A stretch of DNA of 64,000 nucleotides from Papio anubis. Its lineage: Eukaryota > Chordata > Mammalia > Primates > Cercopithecidae. Location of the stretch: NCBI RefSeq assembly GCF_008728515.1, contig NC_044990.1, positions 65,700,879 to 65,764,878 of the forward strand. Reading direction: 5' to 3'. The notes beneath the pieces were generated by a model. That model searched no databases. It saw only the letters and a list, made by a program, of their open reading frames with translations, and was not told the DNA's origin. Of this stretch, positions 1 to 12,480 are shown piece by piece (the first letter of the stretch is position 1; every line of letters begins with the position of its first letter). The position numbers were made by a program, and so were the translations under genes.

Positions 1-544
1 GAAAATTGCAGAAGTACAAAGAAGAAATTATGTTGGCCTAGACTAGCCAAGTGGCAGAAGCTTTAGTAAAAGTGTTGCACATGGTCACATGGAAAATAGA
101 AAATATGGCTCATTAACAGGTGGATGTAGCTATGGAAACTCTCAGGTTGGATGTTACATATGACTATGGATTTATTTTACTTGCTTGTATTAAGGTATAG
201 ATGGAGCTAAAACAAACAAATAAAAAGCAACAACAACAACATCAACAACAAAATCAATGTTCAAGTAGAATTTAGAGGAAATATAAAGGAGCTAGGATGT
301 TCTCTGTTCAACAATAAATGATTTATCATCCCTAGTTTCTCCCAAAAAACACATTAACACTTAAGAAGTGGATTTAGTCCAAATGTTCAATAATCAATGC
401 ACTACAAGAAGGTAAAGAGTAAAAGTATCAGGAAACTGGACTGTAAGATCTTTTTAGTTTGAATCTCATAATAATTTAAGGTAGGAACAACATTAAGTAT
501 ATTAAGGCTCATACATCCTTTCAACTAGACAAAGCACATATAAA
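1..544. other. Unassigned AT-rich sequence with short (CAA)n
   Basis: No recognisable repeat family and no convincing coding sequence. It contains a short imperfect CAA run near 228-252. It could be an old, degraded retroviral internal fragment linked to the LTR that follows, but I cannot show this. Confidence 0.4.
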
Positions 545-627
545 ACTCTTAATCAATTGCCCACAGCACTATGACTCTCAAGTGGAGGTAGAGGAAATTC
601 TGTCTTGCAAAGAAAGGAGACTGAGAG

Positions 628-1130
628 TGTTATACCCAGACCGTTTGTTCCCCAAAGAAGACCACCAGAGTCCAGAGTCAAAGCCAAGCAGCAAGGATCT
701 TTTACTGCAAGTTCGAACTTGGTCCCTCCATTCCACAGCATACAAGAGGGCCTCGAACAATGCGAGTGCTTGCTTTTTATAGCCCGATGTAAATAGGATA
801 CGTAAAGTTACAGAGGAACAAGGGAATTCTTTTGGTTATAGCATTACAATTGGTTTACATTTTAAGTTACACATTTAGCAGTTTTTCTATTGGTTCCCGT
901 GCTTTCAGTAAAACCACAAACGGCTGTGTCCTTATCGGGGACTTTCCAGGTGGTGTTTTTCTAAAGTTGAGATATATGGTAGTCTCTGAGTTGAGAGGTG
1001 TGTTTGTACTGGGCTCAGGAAGTTGAGAGATATATGGTGGGATGTGTTTGTACTGGGCCTGTTTGTTTTGAGCCCGGGGCTGAGGAATGTGCCTGATTTC
1101 TTTCAAGAGCAGGTCTTTGTCTAAATCAGT
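628..1130 (-). repeat. ERV1-type solo LTR or LTR fragment, minus strand
   Basis: Read on the minus strand, this has LTR architecture: an upstream region with a kappaB-like site, a TATAAAAAGC box (plus-strand complement near 775-784), an R/U5-like pyrimidine-rich part, and a terminus ending in ATAACA at 628. The exact family is not certain; class I groups such as MER4/PRIMA are candidates. The distal edge near 1130 is approximate because no matching TG terminus or target duplication is clear. No internal retroviral genes are identifiable next to it. Confidence 0.55.
937..947 (+). promoter_or_regulatory. kappaB-like site inside LTR
   Basis: GGGGACTTTCC is a textbook NF-kappaB recognition sequence and lies in the U3-like part of the LTR. 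The match is seen directly; binding or activity is inference. Confidence 0.5.
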
Positions 1131-1186
1131 GGATGTAAACTTGAAACATAAGAAGATATTTTATAAGCTTGGATTGGAAAAGAAAA

Positions 1187-1497
1187 AAACGGTGAGCAAG
1201 GCATGGTGGCTAATGCTTGTAATCCCAGAACTTTGGGAGGCTGAAGCGGGTGGGTCACTTGAGGTCAGGAGTTCAAGACTAGCCTGGCCAACATGGTGAA
1301 ATCCTGTCTCTACTAAAAATACAAAAATTAGCTGTATGTGGTGGTGCCCGCCTGTAATCCCAGCTACTCGGGAGGCTGTGGCAGGAGAATTGCTTGGATA
1401 CCTGCAAGGCAGTAGTTGCTGTAAGCTGAGATCACACCACTGCACTCCAGCCTGGCCTGGGCAACAGAGTGAGACTTTGTCTCAAAAAAAAAAACAA
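1187..1497 (+). repeat. AluS-like SINE
   Basis: A full-length dimeric Alu: left arm from the GGTGGCTAATGC region, middle A-rich CTACTAAAAATACAAAAATT, right arm ending GTCTCAAAAAA. Divergence and diagnostic bases look AluS rather than AluY. The translatable stretches across it are ordinary Alu artefacts. Confidence 0.9.
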
Positions 1498-2009
1498 CAA
1501 AATTTACTAAGTTAAATCCTACTTCTACAAGTAGGATGTTGACTGGGATGAAATATCTATTCAGTTGCAAAGACCACCCTTTAACTAGGAAAATGAAAAG
1601 TAGAATCAGAACATGGAGCCAAGACCAGGAAGCAACACTTGACATTACTCAAGAAACTTCTGACATAGAAACCATGGCTGAAGAAACTCAACCCCAGCTG
1701 GATTTGATATGGGTGAACAGATCCTATACTTTTATCTGAAAGCAGAATTGGATGAGACATTTGGAGACAATGAGAGGAGTAAATGTATTTTCATGTGAGA
1801 AAAAATATAAATATATTTTAGCCATAGGGTTCTAGTAAGTTATTTTTACAGTCTCTCTTTCCTTTTGAAAAGTGGAGAAACTGGAAAAAATAAATTTTTC
1901 TACTTTCTTGTCCATCGATTTTCTCATCCATTGATTGCTTGACCACTGGAGTATGTCAAAAGTAACATGCAATAGCTGCCAAGGTCAAGGTGTAAATAGC
2001 TTTGCAGCT
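1498..2009. other. Unassigned sequence
   Basis: AT-rich unique sequence between the Alu and the MLT1 LTR. No coding potential, microsatellite or repeat family was recognised. Confidence 0.4.
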
Positions 2010-2396
2010 TAATAGCATAGACTTTCACAGAACTTTCAGTCTTTGAGCCCTTAGCTACTATTTAAGAAATTGAATACTCAGCTGAAAGACCAGGTAGAAA
2101 GACCTTGAGATTACCTGGGTAGAGATAAGAGCCCAGCTTAGACCAGACTGCCAGTCATCTTCAACAAGACACCTTTCAGGTAACAGAAACGATCTTGTAA
2201 ACTTGAGCTCAGTAGTCAGCTGAATATTACTCAGTGACTGTCCCAGATGACACCATGGGAAGCAGAAGAATTATCTCCTTGAGCCCTGCCCAAATTGTTG
2301 AGCTGTAAAACCATGAGAATAACATAAGTTATTCAAGCCACAAGTTTCAAACCATTAAGTTTTGGTGTACTTTATGAGCAGAATTTAGATACAACA
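2010..2396 (+). repeat. MLT1-type MaLR LTR
   Basis: The 3' portion has the characteristic series: GAGCCCTGCCCAAATT, then a TCAAGCCACAAG block, then AAGTTTTGGTGTACTTTATGA and an AGATACAACA end. This corresponds to the MLT1 LTR 3' end. The upstream AAGAGCCCAGCTTAGACCAG part also fits. It is old and diverged; the 5' edge is approximate. Confidence 0.7.
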
Positions 2397-2745
2397 ATAT
2401 ATTTTTTCTCTATGTTCTTAATCTTGTATTTTTATCATATTTTTTTCCATTTTATAACCTCTCACTTATGTTTAAATTTCTCTGAACTTGGGTGCCTATC
2501 TCCTTCTTTCTTCTCTTTACCTGCTAAAGCACAGTGCTATTTAAATCCAATTATTTTACTACTTTATGTTTTTCATGTACAGTTGAAATGTCTGTATTGG
2601 AAAAAAATTACAAGGTCATCAATTTCAAATTGTTCAAAATGCAGTCTTAAAGCTGCAAGAAAATTAAATCACGTGTCTTTCTTCTCTCATAGAGGACTAT
2701 TTGATCTTTCATCACTGTCTTCAATCTTTTGGACACTTGCCTTCA
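2397..2745. other. Unassigned sequence
   Basis: T-rich unique sequence. A 134-codon open stretch (2412-2816) crosses it but ends in poly-Thr/His codons from the CA microsatellite and has no recognisable domain, so it is not called as a gene. Confidence 0.4.
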
Positions 2746-2753
2746 GCACACAC

Positions 2754-2791
<38 letters not shown>

Positions 2792-2793
2792 CA
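2746..2793. repeat. (CA)n microsatellite
   Basis: About 48 bp of CA dinucleotides with one GC interruption; likely polymorphic in length. Confidence 0.95.
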
Positions 2794-3239
2794 ATAACAT
2801 TCTGACTACCAAGTGAATACCTTGTTTTTTTCTTCACTGAGGAAAGTGAAGCAAGGAAAATATAACTTCAAAGAAAGAAGAATATTTTGTTCTTCTACCT
2901 ACATGCAAGAGTCTGCCCCGATATACTCTGTCTTTCCCATTTAACATACGTGAAATATTGATTATCTTGTTTAATACCAAGCCATTGCTTTTAACCACAT
3001 TCAACCCTCTCACTAACTCAAGGCAATCAGTTCAGCAGGTCTCCCTATTATCTTCTATAGGATCTTTTTTGTTTGTATTATGTGTGTGTTACCAGATTTA
3101 TTGGTTAATGATTCATAATATTACTATTTTATTTAACAAAGTAATGTTGCAGTGAATATTTGGGTAAAAACATTTTAAATGCACAAATGGTAATTAAAAG
3201 TATGTTCCTTGACACTATTTATCAAAACTAAAATACATA
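2794..3239. other. Unassigned sequence
   Basis: AT-rich, with no family recognised and no coding signal. Confidence 0.4.
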
Positions 3240-4205
3240 TTTTTTCAACTTCTATTTTAGATTCAGGCAGCACATGTGCAGGTTCATTGTATGTGTATAT
3301 TGCATGATGCTGAAGTTTGAGGTACAAATCATTCCATCACCCAGGCACTGAGCATAGTGCCCAATAAATACTTTGCCAACACTTGTTTCCCTCCCTGCCT
3401 CCTCTGGTACCTGGTGTCTGTTGTTACCATCTTTATGTCCATGAGTACCCAAGGTTTAACTCTCATTTTTAAATGAGAATATGTGGTATTTGGTTTTTCA
3501 TTCCTGCGTTAATTTGCTTAGGGTAGTGGTCTCTAGCTTCATCCATGTTGCTGCAAAAGTCATAATCTCATTCATTTTTATGGATGCATAGTATTCCATG
3601 GTATATAAATACCACATTTTTTTATCTAGTCCACCATTGAGGGGCATCTAGGTTGAGTTCATGTCTCTGCTATTGTAAATAGAGCTTGATGAAAATGAGA
3701 GTACATGTGTTTTTTTGGTAGAATGATTTGTTTTCTTGTAGATATATACTAGTATTGGGAGTGCTGGGTCATGTGGTAGCCTGCTTTAAGTTCTTTGAGA
3801 AATCACCAAACTGCTTTCTGCCATGGCTGAACTAATTTAGCTTCCCACCAAAGGTGTATATGTGTTCCTTTTTCTCCACAGCATTGCCAATGTCTACTGT
3901 TTTTTGACCATTTTACAACAGCCATTATGACTTCTGAAATGCTATCTCATTGTGCTTTTGATGCATTTCTCAGATCATTAATGGTGTTAAACATTTTTTG
4001 CATATGTTTGAGGGCCGCTTATATGTCTTCTTTTGAAAAGTGTCTGTTCATGTATTTTTCCCAGTTTCTAATGGGATTATTTGCTATTTGTTGCTCAATT
4101 GTTAGTTCTTTATAGATTCTAGTTCTTTATATATTCTTTGTCAAAAGAATAATTCATGAATGTTCTGTAGCATGTTATATGTCACAGATTTTTTTTCTTT
4201 GCTGT
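3240..4205 (-). mobile_element. L1 3' part (minus-strand) of a 5'-inverted L1
   Basis: Antisense L1 3'UTR (TTTTAGATTCAGGCAGCACA, equivalent to the usual L1 tail complement) leads into antisense ORF2 C-terminal sequence. It ends near the segment encoding the GCTGTGCAGAA complement. It pairs with the adjoining opposite-oriented ORF2 segment as one twin-primed insertion. The age looks intermediate (L1PB/L1MA-like). ORF2 is full of stops. Confidence 0.85.
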
Positions 4206-6425
4206 GCAGAACATTTTTAGGTCTCTCAAAACCACAAAATTACAGGAATATTAAACAACTTGTTCCTGAGCGACTTTTGGATAAACAATGAAATACATGC
4301 AGAAATCAAAAAATTCTTTGAAGTAAATAAAAACAGAGGCACAACATAATAAAATATCTGTGATTCAGGCAAAGCAGTGTTAAGAGGGAAGTTTAGAAGG
4401 CTGAACGCCTACCTCAAAAAGTTAGAAAGATTTCAAATGAACCATCTAACATCATATGTAGAAGAACTGGAAAAACAAGAACAAAGTAACTCCAAAGCTA
4501 GCGGAAGAAAAATAATTTATTAGTTTGGCACAAAAGTAATTATGGTTCCTTCCATGAATATAATGGCAAAACCACAATTACTTTTGCACCAACCTAATAC
4601 TGAAATAAACACTGAACAGAATGAACCACCGAGACCCCAAAATCTAGACAAATAATCAGCAAAAAACAAATGTTTATTTTTGAAAGTATAAACAAGATCA
4701 ATAGATTGCTAGCTAGATGAACAAAAAAAAAAGGAGAGTATATCCAAATAAGAAGAGAAATGAGGAAAGTAACATTATAATCAGTCCCACAGAATTATAA
4801 AATATCCTCACAGACTGTTATGAGCACCTCTGTGCACACATTCTGGAAAATCTAGAGGAAATTGATAAATTATGGAAAACATACAATCTCCCAAGATTGA
4901 ATCAGGAATAAATTGAAACACTCAACAAAACAATATCGAGTTTGAAATTGAATCAGTAATAAGAAACCTGCCAACCAAAGAAAGTAACAAACTGATGAAT
5001 TCAAAACTGAATTCCACTGTAAGTACAAAGAAGAGCCCATACTTCTGAACTGCTAATTCTACTGAAAGTGTTCTAAAACACTGAGGAGGAAGGAATTCTC
5101 CCTAACAAATTCTATGAAGACAGCATCACTCTGTTACTAAAACCTGGTAAAGACATAATGAATGCAAAAAGAAAACTACAGGCCAATACTCCTGAGGAAC
5201 GCAGATACTAAATTCCTTAACAAAATAGTAGCAAACCTATTTCAACAGCACATCAAAAGGTAAATACACTTTGATCAAATAGGCTTCACTCCTGGGATGC
5301 AAGTTTGGTTCAACATATGTAAGTCAATAAATGTGATTCACCACATAAACAGAATTAAATACAAAAAAAAAAAAGATCATCTCAACAGACATGGAAAAAA
5401 CTTTTGACACAATTCAACATTCATTCATCATAAAAACTCTCAAGAAATGAAACATCAAAGAAACAAACCTCAAAATAATAAGAGGCATATATTACAAACC
5501 TACAGCCAATGTCATACTGAAAGAGTAAAAACCTGAAGCATCTCCCTTGAGAAATGGAGAAAAAACAAGGATGCCCACTCTCACTACTCCTATTCAACAT
5601 AGCACTCGAAGTGCTAGCCACAGCAATCAGCCAAGAAGAAGATATAGAAAAGACATAGAAACAGGTAAAGAAGAAGTCAAATTTTCTTCATGAACTATGT
5701 AATTCTCTACCGATAAAAACCCTAAAGATGCCATCAAAAGAGTACTCAAACTGATAAACGATTTCTGTGTGTGGTTTTTGGACAAAAAAAAAAATCAATG
5801 TACAAAAATCAGTGGCATTTCTATTCATCAATAATGTTCAACCTGAGAGGCAAATACACAAGACAATCACATTCACAATAGACACAAAAATATAAAATAC
5901 CCAGAAATACAGCTAACAAAGGAGGTGAAGAATCTATAGAAGGAGAACTACAAAACACTGCTGAAAGGAATCATAGATGACATAAACAAATGAAAATACT
6001 TTCCATGCTCATGGGTTGGGATAATCAATACCATTAAAATTTTCATACAGTCTAAAGCAGTCTACAGTTTCAATGCTGTTCTTATCAAACTATGAATGTC
6101 ATTTTTCACAGAATTGGGAATAAACTATTCTAAAATTCACAGGGGATCAAAAAAGAGCCTGAGTAGTCAAAAAATCCTAAACAAAAAAAGCCCCAAAAAA
6201 CAAACAAACAAACAAAAAAACAAAAACAAAGCTGAAGGTATCACATTACTGGACTTTAAACTGTAAGACTAGAGTAATAAAAATAGCACGGTACCAGTAC
6301 AAAATCCGACATTTAGACCAATGGAACAGAATAGAGAACCTAGAAATAATGCCATGCACCCACACCCATCTGATCTTCAACAAAGTCAACCAAAGTGAGC
6401 AATGGGGAAATGATGATATTTTTAT
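4206..6425 (+). mobile_element. L1 ORF2 segment, inverted 5' half of the same insertion
   Basis: Sense-strand L1 ORF2, from the endonuclease/RT junction region (CTTGTTCCTGAGCGAC block) through the RT domain to the GCAATGGGGAAA block at 6400. Read on the minus strand, the insertion goes from ORF2 around L1 position 4.9 kb backwards to about 2.9 kb, then resumes in sense orientation near 5.05 kb. This is the expected order for twin priming. Many stops and frameshifts make it non-functional. L1 coordinates are estimated from memory of the consensus. Confidence 0.85.
4520..4597 (+). mobile_element. MADE1 mariner-derived MITE
   Basis: A 78-bp near-palindrome with mariner-type termini (TTAGTTTGG at the left, CCAACCTAA at the right) flanked by TA dinucleotides (4518-4519 and 4598-4599), which is the mariner target duplication. 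It is inserted in the L1 ORF2 segment. MADE1 copies are a known source of miR-548 family hairpins; whether this copy is transcribed is unknown. Confidence 0.93.
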
Positions 6426-6555
6426 TTCTCAAATAAATCATTTCCATCAATATACAAACAAGTTATTTCTCATGTCTTAAAGTTTCATATATTTTCTTGA
6501 CCAGACATCTGGGCAACATACTGCCCAACAATTTGCTTTCCTTTAACTCCTCCCA
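6426..6555. other. Unassigned sequence
   Basis: Short AT-rich stretch between L1 and an L2 fragment; nothing recognised. Confidence 0.4.
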
Positions 6556-6730
6556 AAAGTGATTCTATGCTTACTGCCTCAAATTGCTTTTCTCCCATTC
6601 TCTCCTAACCCCATTTCAAATAGAGTATTGTCCAATCATTCCATAGCAACTGGTTCAATAAAGGCCACAAATTACCTTGATACTGTTAACTCAATGGTAA
6701 ACAGTTTTCATTTTCTCACTACTCTGAAGT
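6556..6730 (+). repeat. L2 (LINE-2) fragment
   Basis: Resembles the L2 ORF2 stretch with the CTCAAATTGCTTTTCTCCCA block followed by a CAAGG/TCAC-like 'AAAGGCCACAAATTACC' block. Very diverged, as expected for L2. Non-coding here. Confidence 0.55.
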
Positions 6731-7224
6731 ATATAATGTAGTTGACATCAATCTACTTTCTACCCTAAAGTTTTACACTCGTATGTTTTTTATCCTAGAT
6801 TCACCACATGTAAAATGTGGCTTAATTTGGGAGACTACTGGAACAAAAGTTGCAGTCATTATGACACTGAAAATGTATCTCCAGTTATATAAATCTATTA
6901 TAAATAAGATCATTCTACCACATACCCACTAGATTATTATCACACAAAAATTCAAAATATCATCCAATATAAAATTTACATTTAAATCCTCTAAATTGCT
7001 CTTTTCCCCAAATTATTTTATATCCGTTTTTCATCAGTCAACTTTACTACTTCCATTTATCACTTAATTTCCAGGACTACACATTCTGTGAGTATTTGTG
7101 TGCATTCATTATTTGATTACTTTCAATTACTTTGCTAGACTTTATCATTATCCCAAAACTGGTAATGTTGGCCTACACCAGAGCTGATCATCACGTTACA
7201 CTCATAACATTGGTCACCTTATCA
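6731..7224. other. Unassigned, possibly degraded L2
   Basis: Lies between two L2 blocks in the same orientation, so it may be diverged L2 or an old insertion. No family could be assigned by eye. Confidence 0.3.
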
Positions 7225-7600
7225 TTTTTCTTGGATTCATATGTTACCAGAATGCTGATGGATACCACATTTAAAATGCAAAAGCCCAGAATTCTGTCTC
7301 AAATTCTAGACTCATTTATCTAAATATTTATGTGACTTCTACAATTGAATATTTAATAGATTTCTCCAACATGGCATGTCCAAATTGAGTTCCTGGTTCC
7401 TATCTCCCACAAAATTTGCCAATATATTTGATAGCAGCCACTTATTGAACTGTTCATTCAAAAGTTTTAGAATTATCCTTTACTCTACGTTTCCCCTCTC
7501 TCCCCCCTTTAAAATATCAAGAAATTTTATTATTTCTATTTTTAAGTTATATCTATCACTGCCTGCTGTGGATCATTTTATTGTCAACTAGATTATACGC
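7225..7600 (+). repeat. L2 (LINE-2) fragment
   Basis: Matches the order of L2 ORF2 blocks: AATGCTGATGGATACC, CAGAATTCTGTCTCAAATTC, then ACATGGCATGTCCAAATTGA and GTTCCTGGTTCCTATCTCCC. This is the segment just upstream of the L2 3' end. The reading frame is broken. Confidence 0.7.
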
Positions 7601-8418
7601 AAAATACATTTCATAGATTTTTCTTTCTCTAAGATGCAGGGTAACAATCGCCTTGAAGAATTTCTTTTGTGAGATTTGGGGGAAAAAAATGGAAGCAGCA
7701 GCCAGTGTCTCTGAGTACATGTTAATTAATTCAGACAAAAGCATATGGACTGGTAAGCTGTGTTTTATCTCGCTCTTCCCATCACTGTGTCTGCTTCCTA
7801 ATTTTTGAGACTGTGTATCTCAGGCCATCACCAAATAGTTTCAGCATATCCACATCGGCATTGGATAATATCACTTCAAAATATGGATATTAGGTAAAAG
7901 CATAATTTATACTATTCATTTGCTATTCATGTTATTGCTGTTGTTGAAATTAGTTGTGACTTCATATTAATCTGTTCACTAATTGCCTTTTCTTCACTGG
8001 AAATTATATATCTGTGTTTTATAATTATATAAATCATTCTATATGTTTATATACAGTTATGTAAACAGCATATAATTATATACATTATTCTCCAATTTAA
8101 TCATACTAAGAACAGTATCTAAGAAATAGCAGAAAACACTACAAATTATTATTGTAAAGGCCCATCGTAATCTTATGTATGTGTAAATTAAAAAAAAAGA
8201 AATTCAGACATTTCTGATTTCTGAGGCAAAATGTTAAGATAAACTGGAACTTGTTATTGCCATTCTCTAAACAAGACAAGTGTTGAACAGCTTGAATGTC
8301 AATACCTCCTCTTAGATCTATCAGGTAAATGAGATCACAGACCACAGGAATGCCCTGAAAACTGAAGAGACAAATGTATTCTGAGAAGTACAGCTTACAA
8401 GGAGCAGAAGCCACTGGA
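7601..8418. other. Unassigned AT-rich sequence
   Basis: No coding potential and no repeat family recognised. 7990-8130 is particularly AT-rich. Confidence 0.4.
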
Positions 8419-9940
8419 CTAGTAAAACTTAATTTTTAATTGACAAACGACTTTTGGCGGAGTGTAGACTAATTTGAAGGGTAAAAATTCTTGGGGACCA
8501 AGCTTCAGGAGGGCTCCCACACTTTCACGAATTTTTCCTCCAGAAATCAGTTGGAGAAAGTTTACTTCTGGGATTTCAGTGAAGATCAGAGAAAAATGTC
8601 TTTCTGCTTTCACAGGAAAAAAGGAAAAAATAACTACTTTACAATAAGCTCAAAGACAAAGCAATCATTTTCAAACACATCTAGAGGGTTCTGTTCTTCA
8701 CCTGTGCTCAAATAAAACTATTTTACCAGAGCCTAACCCACACAGTGTAAGGGAAATATCCAACTTCAGTAGCAACTAGCTTTTTAGTCTTACCTAAGGG
8801 ACAATAAATAAACAAAACAACTGAGGGGCAGTTGTAATTGACAAAGTCTGAGAGCCCAGGCACACGGAAAGCCTGAGACCTAATCACAGGACTATAGAAT
8901 GCTTCTATTGCCCTCTACCTTCGTATCACACCAACAGATATGCTATATGATAACAGAACACGACAACTGAGTAATCTAACTGTGTAACTATTTAAGAGAA
9001 CAATTCCAGGGAAAATCAAAGGCAACAGCATTGACAAAAGTAAAAACACTGGAGAAAAGTGGAAATTTTAGTCAGATAAACATAACCCCTCACCACTAAA
9101 GGAGTATTTACCTCGATTCCTATTACCCTATACAAATGGCTGGCATTCAACAAAAAATTGTAAGACATACTAAGTCACAAGAGAAAACAGTCGGAAGAGA
9201 CAAAGCAAGCAAAAGGATGAGACAGAGACACGGCAGAGATTTTGGAATTACCAGATTGATAGTTTAAAACAGCGATGGTGAATAAGCTAAGGACACTAAT
9301 AGGTGAAACAAACGAACAAACAACCAAATAAAAAAAGTAGGCAAATTAAATTTAGCAGCGTTTAACTGAATCAAAAACAATTCATAAATTGGACAGCACT
9401 CAGTACAAAAAGATGTTCAGAGAGCTCAGCTTCATGGTGTGGGCATGTAATATTTGAAGTCAGAAAACAGAATAACAGAAATAACTTACAGAAAAAGTTT
9501 GAATTGTTCATAGCTCCGAATTTGCCTTATTTGGCATAGTCTGAGCAGTTGGCAGCCTATGATTATATAAAGCTTGACTGCCATGATTGGTTGAGACTCA
9601 GACACTTGTTACAAGCATATTACTCTTAAGATACATTGAAGCTTGTTTACATACTGAGTTTACAGTTTGGTACAGAAGAATTCAAAGTATGGAGGTAGCT
9701 TTAGGCCAAATTTAACCACCTTTGACATGGGACAAATGAAAACCATAAAAGAACAAATGGGTAAGGCAAGCAGGAATGGAAACTCTATACAAGAATCAAA
9801 AGAAAATGCTAGACATCAAAAAGACTGTAAAGAAATTGAAGAATGCATTGCGTATGCTTTCCAATAGATTGGACAGAACAGAGGAAAGAATTAGTGAGTT
9901 TGAAGATGTTGTAATATAAGCTGTCCAAATAAGGAATATG
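8419..9940 (+). mobile_element. L1M 5'UTR/ORF1 region, old L1
   Basis: Resembles the 5' part of old L1M elements: the GCTTCAGGAGGGCTCCCACA block, then the GGCTGGCATTCAACAAAAAA block, and an ORF1-like coiled-coil-coding stretch (GAAAATGCTAGACATCAAAA, then a TTGAAGATG block near 9900). An interval at about 9500-9690 does not fit L1 and looks like a separate insertion. Continuity with the L1M 3' end at 12838-14410 is plausible, but most of ORF2 is absent. Confidence 0.6.
9500..9690. other. Unassigned insertion inside L1M 5' region
   Basis: The sequence with GGCAGCCTATGATTATATAA and CATGATTGGTTGAGACTCAG blocks looks LTR-like (CCAAT-type element on the minus strand) and is not L1. Family not recognised. 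Confidence 0.35.
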
Positions 9941-12480
9941 TGGCCTCCAAAATCCAAAGACACCCACTAGGCATTGCACTTCTTTTTTTGAATGTAAGAT
10001 AGGCCAGATGCAACATATTGTTCTACATCTTAGAAAGAATAACTGGACATGCCTCAATCCAGTGAATTCCTAGATATTTCTCTAAGAGAGAAAGTCCCTA
10101 AACTTTTTTTGGAATCATTTCCCACCCTCTGAAATACCAATGTCTTATGTCTTACCAATAATTTCAAATGTCAATTCAATTTCAAATGTCTTACCAATAA
10201 TTCTAGTACAGTTGAAACTTCTTGTTCACTAGGTCTAACCAGTATGAAGTCATCAATGTAATAGCCCAAATCTCCATTTGATTTTCAATGTATGATATCT
10301 TATGGGGGAAAAAAGGCAATCGATATCCTTATGAACTAACTTTATGGCATTGGGCTGGAGAGATGACATACCTCACAGTGAAGGCATGTTGCTGGTCATG
10401 TCAGTTAAAAGCAACATCCTTATGATGGTTCTTATTGACAGGAATGGAAAAAAAGGCATTTGCCATATCAGTAGCTGCATACCAGATACAAGATGATCTA
10501 TTAATTTACTGAAACAATGAACCTACATCTTGTACAGCAGGTTTAATTGAAATAAACACCTGGTTACATGTATGCTAATCCACTGTCATTCTGTCTTTCT
10601 TGCACAGTTCAAATAAGAGCAGTGAATGGGGATGTGGTAAGAATTACCAACTCAACATCTTTTAAGTTATTGATGGTGGCACAAATCTCTCTCATCCCTT
10701 CAGGGATGAGTGATTGTTTCTGCTATTTTCCTAGGTAGAAGAAGTTCTAGTAGTTTCACTTGGCCTTTCCTACCCAAACAACCCTTACTCCCTAGGTCAG
10801 AGAACCAATGTGAGAACTCTGCCAGCTATTGTGTATATCTATTTCTACTATATTTTCAAGACTGGAAAAATAAACTTGCACATGCACTCCCTGAATCCAA
10901 AATAAAATTTTAAAAAGACTCGGGAAATAACCATAGGATGGCTTCCAGAATACACAAGGCCCAATTTGAGATGGACCTGAGCTAAAACTGAATTGACCAC
11001 CTGCTCTTCATAAGCCCCTACTCTGAACTGTGGATTCAACTGGATTCAATTCAAAATGTCACAGTGACATTTTGGGTCTCCTGAGATCACTTCCCGTTCA
11101 GAGCCAGCATATAGTAGTCTCTGAAAGATCTGATCATTTTCTTTTATACAATGCATTGTTACCCTGATAAAAGGACAAATGTCCTGATGAAGAAGGCTGG
11201 GAGAAAGATTAATGGTATAAATTTTGGTGAGTGTAGTGGGTTCCTTTCTAATGAAGACAACACATCTCCTTTATTCAAGGTATTTTATTTCAGTAAACTG
11301 TCTCAAGTGTAGAAATCAATTGACTGGTCATGATTCTGTGTTGAAATTTCAGGTTAGACTTTTTTTCCTTTCACCCAGACCTTTTCTGCTTACACCGATA
11401 GAGTAAGAATTTAGTAGGCTTTCTAACTATTTCACTTTCAGGAACACCGTGAGCAACTAGCCTATGTCATAAACCTGTGTGACACAGACTATTCTGATTG
11501 ATCTTTATGGTTTGCTGACCATTACAGTAATTTTTTCCACTTTGACTTTGGAAGTTGTGTGCCTTCACTTGGCCCATGTCACTCCAAGATCTAATTAATC
11601 CATTTGATTTTCTAAGTCAGTGACCGCAGTTTCCAAAGTAAGTTCTGGCCTACAAAGGAAAATAACCATGGAGACCATCAAAGATGTCAGGGCTACTCTC
11701 ACTGATTCATTTTGCAGCCATGTTGAAAAGGATGTCTCATTTACACTTCCTGTGTGGTTGTGTATGTATCAAATGTCAAATCCAACCTAACATTCCAATT
11801 TTCTTAAGCCTTTGAATCTTTTCATCTGTACTACATCAAGGTGAGCTCAGTATCTTCGACTTGGTTACTCTATGCCATCTTTTGGTCTACATTTCAACCA
11901 GTCAACCGAAGAAATTATTACATCCTGTTTAACTCCATGAGCTGCAACATTAAATGCAGAACCCTGACTGAGAGCAAATATCAATGAATTTGGCCTGGTC
12001 CAATTTCACATTTCTTCTATCATTATCCAAAAGGATTATGGAATTACTATTTCACAGGATTAGTATCCACTCCTACACATATTGCTTGAGTTTCTGATTC
12101 CTATGCATTAGAAAACTCAAATAGTTCTTTTCAGTATCGTGTATCCTCTCATGAGTTACACTTTGTACATCACCCTTAGGGATCTGCTAAGAAGTGAGTC
12201 TAGTTACACATTTAGAAGAAAATGGGGATGTTGGAGTTGCATCTTGAGGATATTCAGCATTGTATTGCAAAGCCACTTTCTCAGGTGAGGCCATTACAGT
12301 TTCTTTAGTCATTGTAGGTTAATTACCTCAGATAGCGGTAGAGTATTTCTATCCATTAGGGATCCACAGGAAGCTAGTGACCCTGAGCAGCCAATGTACA
12401 CTTCCAATATAAGTCTGAAGGCTAGCAGACTAAAAACCCAAGAGGAGCCAGAATTTAAGTCCAAGACCAAAGGTGAATAA
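9941..12480 (-). mobile_element. ERVL internal region (gag-pro-RT), minus strand
   Basis: On the minus strand this runs from gag (about 12470 to 11000) through a protease-like stretch to reverse transcriptase (about 10600 to 9950). RT is shown by an ANAFFSIPV-type motif near 10440-10500 and by a YIDD catalytic box at 10245-10262. The order gag then pol confirms the orientation. RNase H, integrase and the 3' LTR are missing on the left, where L1M sequence resumes. Frameshifts and stops are present throughout, so no protein is expected. The MLT2-like LTR at 12600-12837 is its 5' LTR. Confidence 0.75.
10245..10262 (-). pseudogene. ERVL reverse transcriptase catalytic box
   Basis: The minus-strand codons read Y-Y-I-D-D-F, the RT polymerase active-site motif, and are still unmutated here although flanking frames are broken. 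It identifies the element as a retroviral pol remnant. Confidence 0.7.

Noticed and set aside
2412..2816. 134-codon frame ending in His/Thr repeats
   Set aside because: The C-terminus is a translated CA microsatellite and the rest has no domain or codon bias.
10140..10205. Short duplicated CTTACCAATAATT block in ERVL pol
   Set aside because: A local slippage duplication of about 35 bp in decayed sequence; not informative beyond that.
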